Shown here: piece after piece, positions 11,542 to 25,500 of the stretch | Layout: each line of letters starts with the position of its first letter | How positions within the stretch are numbered: position 1 is the first letter of the stretch | Assembly (NCBI GenBank): GCA_027574665.1 | Contig: CM050666.1 | Location: 3,658,001-3,722,000 of the forward strand | Reading direction: 5' to 3' | Length of the DNA: 64,000 nucleotides | Origin: Rhynochetos jubatus | Taxonomy: Eukaryota; Chordata; Aves; Eurypygiformes; Rhynochetidae | The notes under the pieces: model-generated | The model's database searches: none | Seen by the model: the letters and a program-made list of their open reading frames with translations, nothing else | What the model was told of the DNA's origin: nothing | Made by a program: the position numbers and the translations under genes

Positions 11542-14468
11542 TGAAGACTGAGTTACCTGGGTGAGGTGTCGGATGTGCTTAAAATGCCAACAGGCAGAGG
11601 GTTATTCAAATCTGTTGTAGGAAAAAAAAAAAAGACAATAAATAACAAATCCATTAGGTGCTAAGAGCAGAAATTCTTAAATCACAGTCATTGCTTGAGG
11701 TTACCCCTAGTTGCAGCTCACACATATGAATCCAGAGGTACTATGTAAGGAAGAACTGTATGAGAACTTGCTGCTTAAAACAGCTGAAGTATGTTGTTAC
11801 TGTAGTGTAATAACACTTGTGAGTTCTGCTCCTGAAATAAAGCCTGCTGGATGGTGTGAGGCACTCTACTCAGAAAGAATTAATACAATCCTTGTACTGA
11901 ATAATGGCCTCTCGAATTGCATTAAAAGGTGACTTCTGTAATCTACATAATTCTTGGGTTAAATCTACCAATCCATTCCATTTTTGAAAGAATTAAGAGA
12001 AGTGATTTAAAGGGATTCACTGGGTATAATAGCTACCCGGTAGTCGTCGTCATGGGGAAGCGCTGTCATTTGCAAGCGTTCTCACCCCTGGCAGAAAGAG
12101 ACGACCCTGCGTTTAGGACACGTACGGGAGAAAGGGTAAGGGGGGAAAACAGTTTTAAATCACATCCTCTTTCGTTTGCCACATAAAAATGCAGCTCAGA
12201 GCTTTATTGACTCACCTGACTGCCACCGCGCACGTTCGGATGCCCTCGGTGACAGCAGAGCCGCCCCTGTGAGGAAGCAGGAGAGCAGCCGTATGGAGGG
12301 GGGACTGGCCAGTTTGGGGACTTCTGATGGCAGACTTGGCGGTGTCTTTTTCCCCTCCAGGAAAACACAGATGTGTGGGTTGCTGATGCTCTAAGTTCTG
12401 GAATGCATGTCGGCTGAAAGACCCTGCTGGGGGGACAGCACGGCAAGACCGCTGAAGTACATCACTGTTTCTTGACATAAACACAGTGGTTTGAAATACA
12501 GTTCAAAGGATGCCCTGGATGTAAAGGGTGTTCCTGAAATAGTGACGTATTGCGTAACTGTCTTTTTTAAGACTGTATTTATTGAGTAACTACTTACTAC
12601 CTGCTTCTCTCTAGGAATTCTAAGTGTTACTGTGTTCAAAGTGTTACAAAAATAATATGCAGAAAATATTGGGGCTTAAGTGCCTCTGAGGAATCCCTTT
12701 GTTAGCTCCGAGCGGGTCATGTCGTCTGATGGGGGCTGAATTGGGCTCGTGGCTGTAAATGAAATCGCTGAAGTTTGGAGTGTTTTGTCCAAGGGCAGGA
12801 AAGGTGAAGACACGATGTGATCACCACACCTGTTCAAGGACATGCCGTGCAGACAGTAGGCAATTGTTCGATTTAATGGGATCTCTTAGCAGAGAGAACA
12901 GTAAGTGCAAACATATGGAACTTACTCCCTTGACAGGCCGTGCCGGGTTTATTTGTGCATGCACCGAGCTGTGGGCAGGTTTGGAATCACTTGTATTGTA
13001 ACTAGTGCTGGGATTTGCTTTCGCTTCTTTCCTCTTCTTTTTGTTTTCTTTTTTTTGTTCTGGGCCAGATGTGGGCTTAGATACACGTATTTTATTGAGC
13101 TATCAAAGCTGTGTGGAACATTTTTTAGATTACGGCAAGTTGATAAAGCTGGCTCCTTGTTGATCGCTTGAAAGGTGATGCTTTTCGTACAGGCAGATGG
13201 CGTTGCCCAGGCTTCACCCAGGCCCACGGCTCAGTGTTACTCGTAATATACCACCTTGTAAATGTATCTGTGTTTTAGGAAGCTGCATCAAAAAAGCAGA
13301 AGTATTTATTTACAAATAGATTACAGAATTGATCTTTTCTTCTGAAGGGCTGGCGCAGTCTCACGTTTTCATTCATGATGATTCCTAGAGGTTGTCACGA
13401 ATCAGGTATTTTTGATGCAGGAGAACATTATCACCTTTCTCAAAAATCAGTCGTTGGGGAAACAGGGTAGGTGTTGGTGAGAGATTAAAAAAAAAATTAT
13501 TTTATGGGGTTTTTTGTTTCTTTGTTTGTTTTTAATAGGACAGATTAACAATCCAGAAACCAGACCATTTTTAAGGAATGATAGATTTCTTTGTTCCAAG
13601 TATCTGAGATCATAAATAACCTCGGAGGTAATCTTAATATTTTTGATTTCCTCAGCTAAAAACCCGAGTGTGTGTTTTCCTCTCCAGTCCCTTTTGCACT
13701 TGCATTTCTTGAGAACTGGCAAAACCTTAAACAATTCAAAGATCCTCAGTCACATTTAGGGGCGATTCTGTCCAGTACTAAGAGCTCTGCTTCATAAGCC
13801 GCTTTCAGGCTTGGCAGCTCTCAACGCCATATCCCCTGTCTGTCCTCGTTCGAAGAGTGCTGTGCTAGGAAGTTTGCTGCCCTTGTATGATTCCAGTTGA
13901 AATGTCTCTGCTTACTGAAGCTTTCAGTGTATTCATGCTGGCAGTAGTAATACTGATGCTGAGCTTAATACTGACCTGCGTTTGGGCAGGTGTTAGGCGA
14001 TGTGCGTTTTCCGTGCCAGAAAGACACATCCTTGCCATCACAAGGATGGAGAATGCCAGGAGGCTTTCTAGGCAGGTAGGAGATCAAGGCAGAGATGCTC
14101 TTTTAAAATGGTCATTTGATCTGGAGGCCTCCAGAGTTCCGAATCCAGACCAGTTTCAGAATAATGCAAAATTTCAGCTGGCAGGTGTCAGTGGGTAAGG
14201 AGGGGTGAATCCCATCACGGGGAAACCACTTGGGAAATGCAGCGCTTTCCTGCTGTGGCTTCACTAGGTAACTCAGTACATACCCTCTTTGCCTTCTGTT
14301 CTGAAGGTGATAGCAAGTTAAAGCAAATTATTCTGCTTTTGCTTTTTAATGTACTAATCTTACATGCCTTCCCCCTCCTGCTCCATGCTCTTTAATTTCA
14401 TGTTGATGGTAGCATTTACATTTCAGTCTTCAACTAGTGTGAAGTAGAGGATCCCAGTCCAGACTAGG

Positions 14469-14497
14469 ATTCTAGGCTAGAACTAGTCCCCTAGAAT
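14469..14497. repeat. Inverted repeat, 8-bp arms
   Basis: ATTCTAGG (14469-14476) and CCTAGAAT (14490-14497) are exact reverse complements around a 13-nt loop that itself contains CTAGAACTAG. Confidence 0.9.
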
Positions 14498-17379
14498 TTC
14501 TGCAATTGCTCGCAACAGCAATCTTGCACCGATCAGGCTCTCCTCTGCCAGGCTCTCCTTCCACAGTGAACTTCCTGCCATGACCCTGCATTTTGAGAAC
14601 AAAGACTTTGCCTCTAGAGGAAATGCAGTTTTGTACTGATGGAATGGCAATCCAGGGTTTCAGTGGAAAAAATTTGAGGAGATCAAATACTGCTGACTGT
14701 CGTGCAAATTTATTAGGTGAAACTACTCTCAGTGTTTGGTAGGATAACCTTGTTAGTGCACTCCTGGCAGTACTATTCTGTGGGATCTTTCTTCATTGCA
14801 CTGAACTAATGTCATTCTGGTAAGCAATTCTGAAGGATTTTGAGCATGGCCAATAGCTTCCCTGGCCCTGGGAGCAGTATTGGTAGCTACTCTTCTGAGA
14901 TCCCCGTCATGACTTCTTGACACTCAGAAGTTCTCCTGCCATTATTCAGTTGCAGGAAACCCCTGGAGATAAAGATGAGTATGGTGTTCACTTTCCCTGT
15001 AGGTTTTCAGGAGAGGCCACATTCTGTTTTACTTTGCTCAGAATTTGTGAAACAAGTGTGGAAGTGTTAGCATCACTGTTGGATTTGACCCTCTCCTTAG
15101 CTGCTGTAAATTGAATGCTTCATGGCTCTGAAGTGAAATCCCTGTTCGCTTTTCAGTACGTTCTTCTTACAGAAGTTAGAATTCTGGTAGGTAATATTTG
15201 TAACACAGTGACTGAAAAATAAAGCGCGCATACGCGTTTGAGATTGTATAAATGAAATGAATGTGTCCAGCAGTTACCTTTTGCTGTTGGGTCACCGGCT
15301 TCAGGTGGTCAGAAAGAGCCCTGAGTGCCCTGGTTCTCTGGCGTGGGGTTGGTACGGCTGCTTTTAGATGGCTTGTAGCACTGGGACAGACGGCACTGAA
15401 ATACTACTTAATCCTGTTGGAAGCTGATGGACTTGAAGGTTGGCGGGAGGAGCATTAATCACTTCTGGATTGGGTAACTGATGGAAAAGCGCACAGGGTG
15501 GAACTTCCTTCATAAAGAGCTGGCCTGGAGGAACTGTTCAGATGGCTGTGTGTTTGGGTGGAGAGCGTGGGATAAAAGTCTGCAAACTAAGATGTCATAA
15601 AATAGAAGAGCACCTGGAAAAGGAATTAGGGTGTCTGCTGTACTTCAAGCAGTGGAAATCCATCAGTAACATTTATTTAATTTTTTTACCATCCCCTGGG
15701 ACATCACGGATTAATCTAAACTTGTGTGGGTTAACAGGAAAGTGGCTGTGGAACACCATTTGTCTCAAAGGTGCCAGTGTATGCTCAGGCAGTTGATTGA
15801 ATAATGGTTTTGGAAATAATTGGAATGGGTTACCGGTAATAAATACAGTGATATAATTTACTAGGAATGTTTTAAGTGTTGCTCGGTGTTAAGATTGAAA
15901 AGATGGGTTGGAACAGGCATGGACATGATTAAAGCAGTTGGATCCTCTTTCAGAGTTAGCAGATATCGGTCATGTGTAGGTGGACTCTTTAAAATGTAAA
16001 TCAGGATAAAATGAGCTGTTAAAAGCAGACTGTGAGTAGGTTTTGTTGGATTTGTTTGTGATCAAATAATGCAGGCAGGGATTTGTGAAACATAAGAAGC
16101 AGAAATTCCTTCTTTATGGATAGTTTTTGATAAGCAACCAAAAAAGTACTTTTTTTTTGTGCTGTGGATGTTGCACACCTGTAGTTCAGTCAGTCGTAAT
16201 CCAGCACAGGTATTCATCTGGATAGTAAATCTTTTTTTAAAGGCTGAGAGGGAACAAAAACAGTTTTCCGTTTATCCTTGTAAAAAGTCAAGTATTGTGC
16301 TTGATGGTCCCGCAGGTAGGAAAGCGAACTGCAGCCAGATGGGCCGTGCGCTTTATCGTAAAGCTGTTTAATTACCTGGCTTTCTCCTGCCTTTACGGGC
16401 TACTAGTGTGAGAGTTTTAGGGCAGTAAGTGTTTTATTAGACCGACTGTCATTATTAGTGACGTTACATGTCAGTTGGTGCTTTTAAATCAAACCTGCTG
16501 GTTTCACAGGAGTTGTGCTTAGTGCTTTAGAAGGGGGAAATGAGGTGAAAGTGGGGATAGTTCTAGGAACGGTACCATTGCTGGGGTAAGAAATGGTAAG
16601 GTGTAGGAAGCCCGACAGGCAAGTGCTTGTGAAAATCCTGTATATGTTGTGCTGAGCAACAAACCAAATGTTTGCTGTAGTGTTAACTATGACAAGGAGA
16701 CCTGAGTGGTTTTGAGCTGTGTGTGTGCTGATACACCCAATAGTCTGACTTGGTTGCTTTCTGCTGGGTTGAAACAGCTAGGCTTTTCAGGCTTTGTCTT
16801 ACAAGAGACATGCAGTTGTTATTTTTTTAAGGTTCACAGTGCTCCTACTTGAGTGGTTGAGAATGAATTTTAGTTTGTGATATGTTGTCATTATCAGGAT
16901 TCCATTTTATTCATGAAAAATAGTCCTAATTTCTGTGAATGTACCACGTTAATGGTTGCCGTTTCTATTTGTTTACAGAGACTCTGTATTTAATTCTTTT
17001 TAAAACACGCTTTATTAGACTAGTCACAGCCTTTCGGAGTCTTCCTTGCCAAAATTGGATCGATCTTCTGCACTGCTGTGCAAGGTTAGTAGCACTTATT
17101 TAGACATCCTTGGCTGCTTCTCTTGCCAGTTAACTTATCAAAGTTTGTATCTTCCACAGCGTGTTTGGAAATAATGCTGTGTGTAGATCAAGCACCGTAA
17201 TTGCATTGTGCAGTGGGTTTTTGACAGAACTCCACTGGAAACAAGTGAGGAATAAGTTAAAGTTGGAATATTTATAGTGTCTGGAGCAAGCGGTTGCCTG
17301 TGACTTGTAGTTTAATGGAAGAGGTATCTGATTTCCATGACCTGTTTTGAGAAATTAACCTAAAAATCACTTGAAGCCT

Positions 17380-17396
17380 ATAATAATAATAATAAT
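17380..17396. repeat. (ATA)n microsatellite
   Basis: About five and a half perfect trinucleotide units after GAAGCCT. Confidence 0.93.
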
Positions 17397-18925
17397 GTTG
17401 AAGTACAGTGTAATTATTTCATTTTTATTTAAATTCTGTATTTCAGGTGTTGCTTAGTGCACGAGATTAATTGCTGTGTAGTAATAATTTTCTCTAACTT
17501 GAATGTTCTGATAAAAGAGCCTTTTTATAGGTGCATCTGCCAAGCTCTTTGCTCTTGGGTTATGTCCACTTTGAGACTGGATGCACGTGCTGTTTGTCAC
17601 AGATGGATGAGCAGGAACGGGTAGGTGATGGGCACACCCCGTTTCTGCGGGAATACCTTTTTTCCTTTGGAGGCTCCTTCACTTCTGCTTTAGCTCATAC
17701 TTTCGTGTTTCGCAGTTCCAGAATTGTTACTGTCTCCCTCACAAAATAATGAAGACATGAGTATTTGCATTTTCTGTTTCAAAACAGTGTGGACTGCAAA
17801 CAGGTACAAGAGTGTTAAATGCCTCGTTTGCAGGGAACTCTGCATTTCCTACCAGGGTGGTTTGTGTGCAGTTTCTATCCATGACACAGAAAACAGAAGA
17901 CAGAGACAGAGTAGGTCATGGATTGTACAAAAGGTAGTCGTTCCGGCTCTGTGCACAGAACGCTTGTTTTTCACGTGCCCGCAGCGGAGCCGTGTGAGGA
18001 GTTATTTGCCTGGTCACCCCTCATGTTTGCTGCTACCTGTTCTGGGATCCGGAGTCTGAACTCGTGGAGAGAGGCACTTGTGTTCCCTCAGAGGTCCGAG
18101 CGGAGACGTGGGCTTCGCAGTGCTTCACGGTCAGGATCCCCATACCTCCTCTAGGCAGCGGCTGACGGTTTTAGGGAAGATGTATTTCCATCAGTCAAGG
18201 TTGAGCTGCTTCTTCAGCAAGCCCTGGAATTTTAGTCATTCCTTTCTACAGTAGCAGAAGTTGTACAGCGTAGCATACTTTGCTGTCCCTGTTCTGTATG
18301 TCATTATTGTTTTAAATATTTCTTCTTGAAAGCTTAAAACTTCATGTTAAGTAATATGACATCTGTGAAATACAGTCAGTTAATAGCACGGTACTAATGA
18401 GCCTTCTGACGCTTTCCCATTTTGAGATGTCCTTTCTCAGTTCCATCGACTCCTACAGATTCTGAGCTTAACTGATGAGGTTTTAATATGTACATCAAAC
18501 TAATTTGCCTCAACTGCCATGTAGGACTGATGAAAATTATTTCTGATGCTTTAGCTGTCCTACTATGCTGTTCTGTAGATTTAAGCCGTACCAGGCAGTC
18601 TTTCATGGTTCCTTCCAGCAACCTAGCCTTCGATAACCTCATTTCCACCTTTTTGTGTTTGTGTCCTTACAGAGAATGACAAAGGAGATGCTTGGAGAGC
18701 CATGCAAACAATATAGAACCCTGAAGGCATTCATTTATTCATTCATGATTTATAGGCTTGGAAACAAAGCAGTCTTACCTTTTCCAGAAGTAAAAGAAAG
18801 CAAAATGAACAGAAGTGCCAGAAAATAAACAGCAGCATATTTCTGGGTTTAAATCCAGCTATGAATCAGGAAAACAAAACATTTAACACTAATCTATAAA
18901 ATGGAGTTTCGGCCATTCTTAGACT

Positions 18926-18985
18926 CCTCATTTATTATGCTTCTGTTGTTATTAATGTGCTCTTATTATTCCTCATTTATTATGC
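18926..18985. repeat. 15-bp direct repeat pair
   Basis: CCTCATTTATTATGC occurs at 18926-18940 and again, identical, at 18971-18985, a period of 45 nt. The 30 nt between are AT-rich. It could be a short tandem duplication or flanks of a lost insertion. Confidence 0.9.
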
Positions 18986-20359
18986 GCCATAAAACAGTTG
19001 AACAAAAAGAGTTCTTCTGTGTGGATTTGGTGACTAAGCTCTTTAAAGATGTTTTTTCTTTTGCTTCCAAAACTTTACAATTACGTTTTATGTGAAAGAG
19101 ACTTCCTTTACTGGTGTTGGTTTGGTTGTGTTTTAGCTTGCTTTGTGATATAAATACGCCAGCCTCGCCTGTCCTCTTTGTACTTATTTTTCTTCAGGCA
19201 GTGCTTAAAAAAAGTAAAAATGTTATTGTTTGAAGTGTTTCAGCGAGGAAAAGTTATTTCTGGCAGAGAATGTGCCTTCTCTCAGCCAGCCCCCATCTGC
19301 TGTTCTGTAACCGTTTCCTGTCGGGAGGCCTGAGCCCGGCGCTCTTTCCTTCCCGCGTCGTTATGGAATTGGGGTGAATGAGAATTACTGCCAGAGACGG
19401 TGTGACCGGCAACCTGGAGTAAGTGAACTGGTGGTTGGATTCGGAGTACTCCATCACACATTGAGGGCCACCCTCGTGCAAACCCGAGCTTGAGCTATGA
19501 CGGGGCAGGTGAACGGCCTCATCGCTGGGAGAAGGGGCAAGTGGTGCTTTCCCGGCTCCGTTAGCTCCACAAATGGAGACAGCCTGCTTGGCACAGTGGG
19601 TATAGTTCACTTGAGTATTGAATTTGTAGTGTTTATGTGCATACAGCGTAGGGATTGGAAAGTTTTAACAGGCTTTGGTAGTCTGGCGTGGTGCGTAGGT
19701 AGGCCTGACCCACGCCTCGCTCTCGCAGGTAGCCGTGCAAAGCAGCCAAGGACGGTGACCTCTGGCAAAGGTGTGTGGACATATATCCACAGCGACACCG
19801 AGAAACAGCAGGTTGTGTTGGTGTTTTAAAGCAGCTAGAATAGAAAAATAGCTTGTGTGCAAAATGAGCTCATCAGGTTCCTTGGAGAGGTTTGGGAGTG
19901 CTTTGAGCAGCTCTGTTGCCCTCAGAACTGAACACCGCTTTCATACCTGCGGGATTTTTAATGGATCGTGCAGATTTTTTCTCTTCCAAGCCAGGCTTTC
20001 CTTCCTACGACAGTAACATGTGTTTCTAATATAATGAAGAATAAAGTTGAACGCTTCTTCAGAGCCATACTCTTATTACGGATATCTTAAGAAATTTGCT
20101 ATTCTTCCATCAGAAAAAGTTTGTTTCATTTTATAGCAAAATTCCTCTGCAGGTCTTGTTTAGTCAGATCCCGAAAGCTTTATGTGACAGTCATGGTAGT
20201 AATTTTTTATTTCAACTATTTTTATTGCTTATTCTTTCAGGAATTAGCAATGGTTGTTACTCATTATGGGAGGGTTTTTCCATAACCTACAAAAATTATA
20301 GCATGTGCTTTTACTGCAATTCAGAGAAAATAAATCTCTTACCAGATTTATTTTATAGC

Positions 20360-20377
20360 TTTTTTTTTTTTTTTTTT
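20360..20377. repeat. Poly(T) run, T18
   Basis: Eighteen T after TTTTATAGC, before GCTTAAATTC. No adjacent retrocopy is recognisable on the minus strand. Confidence 0.93.
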
Positions 20378-21001
20378 GCTTAAATTCAGATTAATTGGCT
20401 GTGGCAGTAGTTGTTCTTTATAATGATTTCTAACAAGGTGATGTATTGAACAATAATGCCTAGGAAAGGTTGCGGTAGCCTTCTGCGACGGTGCGCGTTC
20501 TGTGTGAAAGGCAGTACGCTGGAGACAGCGGTGTTGTACCTCATTCCAGGCATGAAAACGCTATTAAACGCGTTGAGTGAATGAGAATCGCGGCGCTGCT
20601 GTTGGCACTCCCACGCTGCGGACTGGCGTGTAGGCAGGGCAGACTCTTTCCTTGCTGTTTTCAAGAGGCCATTTGCTGGGTTTTGTCAAAAAAGGCTCCC
20701 TCCCTCCTTCCCTTTTTTTTTTTTTCTAAGCACAAGCTCTCCAGGCCCTGTGAATTATTAAGATCTGTTAGCACAGTTGCTCTTTCTTTGGGAAATTGGC
20801 TGTCAGAAGTAGCAAGAGAGCTCTTAGGAGTCTCTTTGCTTTTGATTAAGTGGAACAGTTGGATCGGTAACAGATTCCAGATTTTATATGACAGTTACTC
20901 AATTCTGCACAACCTGTGCGTTTAGAGCGAATTCCGAGATAGGCTTGTGTAGCTACATGCATGTGCATGTATAATTACAAGAATTTGCCCTGATCGGAGG
21001 C

Positions 21002-21025
21002 TTTGTGTGTGCAGACGCACACAAA
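21002..21025. repeat. Tight hairpin, 10-bp stem with CAGA loop
   Basis: TTTGTGTGTG (21002-21011) pairs with CGCACACAAA (21016-21025), with one G-T wobble, around the tetraloop CAGA. It is too short to be a microRNA precursor by itself. Confidence 0.85.
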
Positions 21026-21920
21026 CGTGACGTGTTTTAGGTTACCACAGCATTCCCGTTGTGTTTCTTTGAACACCAAGTTTTCAAAAATCATATATGG
21101 GGATGGGTTTCATAGCGGCAGGTTTTGTACTGAGACTCTACAGGGATTTGATAAATATTACATCGCTCCGAAACGAATGTAATTTGTATCTGCCACCTAT
21201 TAATAACGATGTAATACAAATTCTTCAACGTTCTGAAGTGTTGGTTTTGAAAATAATCGTTGGAAGTAACAAAATACGCAGCCTTCCTACTTTCTAGGAC
21301 CAAGAAGTCTGGCGGTGTGGTTTATTTTTGGTACAGTTGGTCTGTTTTCTTTATCTTCTCGCGGGAGAAGAGGATTTCTCCGTTACGAGTCCATCTTGTC
21401 CATCAGGTACAGACAAATGGATGCACTCGATGCAGTTCTCTGTTGAGCCCTTGTGCAGTGTGGTGTGCTGTGAAGGTAATGAATATGTATGTCAGTGGAA
21501 AGCTTTTTTGATGAATGTTTTGAAGTTTACCTCTTCTTGAAACACGTTTTCAGCTCTGAGGATTAGCTTACTGAACTGTTAGCATATATTAGCATATATA
21601 AGTGTCTCTATGGTGGAAAGAGATTTGTTTGTGGCAGTAGCATCACATGAAATGTGTTTGCATCTTTTCAAAGGAATATTTTGTTCTTACTGGACAGCTC
21701 TGGCCAGGGCCAGTTTAAAAAGCTGGAAAGACCTTTGAATGAGCCTTCTAAAGGGGCAACAGGACTTAGAGAACTCTGGTTTTTCTGATTTCAGTGCCAT
21801 CTTCTGGACTCTGCTTGGACAAACTTAATGCCTGCTATTTGAGTATTTTGGATCTCTGTAGCGGAGAACTGGTGGAGCTGCTGTTCTAGGTTAGCAACAC
21901 TGTTTTTCTGATGGTTAATA

Positions 21921-22594
21921 CCAGGTTTGATGCCAAAATGTTGCACCTGGGATGGAACAGCATGATGCACTGACCGCTACAGCCTGGGGCCAGCAAAGCA
22001 GCTTTGTAGGCAATGATCCGGGGTCCTGGGGAGCAACAAGTTGAATACAAATCAGTAGCAATGCCCTTATGGATAATTGCCTCTTGCTCTGGGAGTTGAT
22101 TATTCCTATTAGGCACTGGGGAGAACCTGGAGTCCTGCGTTGGCTCTGTGCTCCTCAGAAGGGCGGGCTGGGGTGAGGCCCGCAGAAGGTGGCCAGAGCA
22201 CGGGCCATAGCGGGAGCCAGCAGGGTCTGTTCTCTGCAGTCCCGGGAGGGAGAGGTGAGAGGGACCTGGATTGCTGTTCCTGGCTAGCTGCTGGGCGGCT
22301 CTGCGGGAGGAGGAAGCGGGTGTTTCTCTGCATATGCCCAAGAAAAGTGGAAGACAATAGAACAAGGTACCACAAATGGGTGGAAATTTCAGTTACATAT
22401 CAGAGTTGTTTTTTCCAACAAGGCTGTTCGAACACTGGGACGAGCTGTTCAGAGAGAGGGGGGCGTTTTCATCACTGGAGATGCTCCACATTTGTCTGGG
22501 AGCAGCGTTACCTAAATTAAGATTTGGCCCTGTTATGGCCAGGGGGTTTCAGCAGTTGGCCTCGAGGTTTTCAGTCTAAATTATTCTGTGATTC
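21921..22594 (+). mobile_element. Old CR1 LINE, ORF2 3' part and 3' UTR, degraded
   Basis: The left part (TTGCACCTGGGATGG, ACAGCCTGGGGCCAG, GGTCCTGGGGAGCAACAAG) follows the CR1 stretch that encodes the end of ORF2. The right part (CACTGGGACGAGCTGTTCAG, TTATTCTGTGATTC) is the 3' UTR and terminal octamer. The middle is hard to align, and the frame is broken by many changes. A 159-codon antisense ORF across it is incidental. Confidence 0.72.
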
Positions 22595-25500
22595 CTTTGC
22601 TTGCAGTATTTTTGGAAGCCAGCGCCTCGCTGGGGGTGCTCACGTGGCCGAGAACAGTTGCAGATGCAGGCCTTGTCTGCAGGAAGAAGCTGCCTGTCTT
22701 CTGGTTTCATACAGGGTTGATCTTAAGAGATTGGACAGAACGAGTGAATAGTTACAGACAGAATTTCTCACTGCCACACAGCTGCTGCTTTGTGAAAATT
22801 CCCTCCTTTATTTCTGCTTGGTTTTGGAGGTAGAAATATTTTTTTCTGTAGTATTTCAGTCTTAAAGAAATTAAAGAACTGAACTGAAACATCCAGGTTG
22901 CTATTTAGAGCAGTTTGAACATTCATCGGTGGTGACTCATTGTGCTCTGACCTCTTTTTATATCCTGAAAGCATTTAGTTACCGTTTTGTAATACAGCAT
23001 TAAAAGAAGAATACAGCATTTGCTGTACTCTCTATCGTTTCACACTTGTTTTCTTCCTCTTTTACAGGCCAGAGTTGCTTTCTGTTTGAATTTAGAGTCA
23101 TAATTTAATGATACAGAGCCGCCGAGACTCGATGATGTAAACTGAACAAAAGGAGTATTTTATGCGGAGTTGTACAAGACTTGCAGATTGAAAGACTCAG
23201 GGCATTGACAAACCTCTAACTAAACGCATGAGTCAATCCTAGGCTGTTCTACCATTTCACTTGGTCATCTGCCTGACTGGGATGTGTGTGCTTTGTTAGA
23301 TTTTCTTTTTTTCCAGGAGAATGTGTGCTGTAGCTGCTTTTAACTGCCTGCTACCTCCCTGTTCTGTGCTGTGATTCGGCCATCAGGATAGTCTGTGACT
23401 TCCTGCGTGTCGCTGCGTAAGAAGGATATTTGTTGTGAGCGCACCTTATTCTTAATGAAGTTGTGCTGTTTTGGCAGTGGTGAGGAGTTTGCCTGTGTGA
23501 GATCCTGGGTGCCTGACGTGCTGAGTAATCCATTCTTCACCTAGAAATTGTTTTAGAAAATTAGAGGAAGTTGGTAGAGGGAGTGAATAATTTGAGATAC
23601 AATCAAGCTTTTTTTTCCCCTCCAGCATGTTATCTGCTTCCTCTTTTAGGAAAATATTTCCTCCAAACTATCATCATATAAAGGTCCATCGTGTGCTTTT
23701 GTACTCTGAAACGAAAGCCGGCTGTCGGAAGTTTCTAATTAGGCAGAAACGGGATTTAACCTGTCTTATCTTAAAACGCCAGTTCATCCTGTCATACCCA
23801 CAGTCAGTCATGAAAGCACGAGGGGAGGATCTTTTTAATCCACAGAGTCAAGTCCTGCCTTTGTGTCAAACAACATTTTGTGCCGATTTCTATTGGCCAG
23901 AACTTGTTGTTCCTCATTTTCAGGCAGATTATCGAGTACCTGAGGAAATCTGGCTTGCTAGCTGCAGTGTGATTACTTGGCACATGTCTCTGTGTTGAAA
24001 AGTTATTAAAATGGAGAAGGAGGGGCTGGCTCTGTGCGATAGCAGCCCCATAGTTTAAGTGAAGGCAACATTAAATAAAAGCGTATTTATGTATTAATGA
24101 ACCTGGAGGCACAGCTACCCAAAACACAGATATTTTGGGAAGGCTGAGCAGAAGCTACACCAGGCCCGGTGAAAGGTTTCCCGTGAAGTAACGCTGCGGT
24201 GGAAAAGCAGGAGTACTCATTAGTGACTTCTGTGTTTATTTTAGAGAAGCAGGAGAAACTTGGAGAAGTTGGGGCAGGAAAACTGGAGCCATGATCAGGA
24301 TGAACTTTGGAATGGAGCCGTAAGAAAACCTCAGAAACTGGATAATTTCTGGTGTAGAAGGAAACGCAGATGTGTGGCCAGAATTGCTATTTTTTGCTGT
24401 TTGATTTCAGCCCTGTTCAAGGAACTGGAAAGAATCTAAAGATGTAGCCTTAATCTCTTCTCCAGAGGTTAGAATCTTCTGCAGGTGGTATGCCTAGGAT
24501 GATTCTGGTAGGTGGGAGCTTTCTATGGGCAAAACGTGCAAGTAAAGCTGGATTCGGGTTTGGATCCGTAGCGCTACGATAAACAGATAAAATAGCTTAG
24601 GACAGCTTTTGTTAAAATCTGTGGTTACTTGTACATCCTTTTGTGCCTTGGGGGAAGTTGGAATGGGTCGTTGGGTAAAGCATGAGATTTGAAACTAAAG
24701 AAACGTTGGGTTTCATTGTTAGCCAGCTTACATTCCAGGAGCTATGGAGTGTCTCAGCCTTTTTGTTTTGTTCTTCCTCACAATTAAAAAATTACATTTC
24801 AGTTAAAAAAAAAGACAAGATACTCCCTCCCTTACAGGAGGGCTGTGTTTCCTAAAGCTGTTGAAGGACTGCGTCTTTGAAAATGTTAACATGAATATAA
24901 ATGATTTAAAAACCAAGTTAGAAGGTCAGTGTACTTTATATAGGTACTGCACTCGACCTCAGGTTAGATTATAGTTAGGTAAGGGTAACAAAATTCCAGA
25001 CAAGATATTCTACTTTGTTGGGGTGACCCACAGAACAGCTCCAGTTTTGAAACCTTCCGAATTATTTTATGCTGATTAAAATAAAAAAAGACTCTTTCCT
25101 AATGTGTTGATTGACTTCCAAAAAAACACTTACAGGTGGTACTGCGGATAGTGTTTAAAGCGGAGTTTCCATTCCAAAAGCACAGAATGCAGTAAGAACA
25201 CATAAGATTTATACGAGGGCTTAGACCACTTCTTTCTCCCTCTGTTCTGGCTTGCTTTACCGATTTTTGTTTCCAGGAAGTAGTTTTTTATCACAGCTGT
25301 AATAGTGTTGCGAAACTCCTGTGAAACATAGTAAAACGAGTGGTGTGCCTGGTTTTCTGGAACCTAAAGTACGTCAAAGCTGTAAATTTAAGTGTGGGTA
25401 ATAATGCTGCTCAATCTCACACTTTGAATTTTGAATGTAGTGGTGGTGTTTTGCTGTTTGGTCATTTATCTCATCTCTGTAGGTAAAGCTTTAGGTGGTG

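Larger units (their letters stand above)
11542..21920. other. Intronic stretch, no gene recognised
   Basis: Unique DNA. It contains an A-run at about 11621-11632, a hairpin (14469-14497), an ATA microsatellite (17380-17396), a 15-bp direct repeat (18926/18971), T18 (20360-20377) and a tight hairpin (21002-21025). ORFs up to 118 codons occur on both strands, without recognisable domains. Confidence 0.6.

Noticed and set aside
21886-22365. 159-codon minus-strand ORF
   Set aside because: Lies antisense across the degraded CR1 at 21921-22594; proline/serine-rich translation without domain, so incidental.
24022-24049. Small stem GGGGCTG/CAGCCCC as a microRNA-like hairpin
   Set aside because: Arms are only seven bases and no longer flanking pairing is visible.
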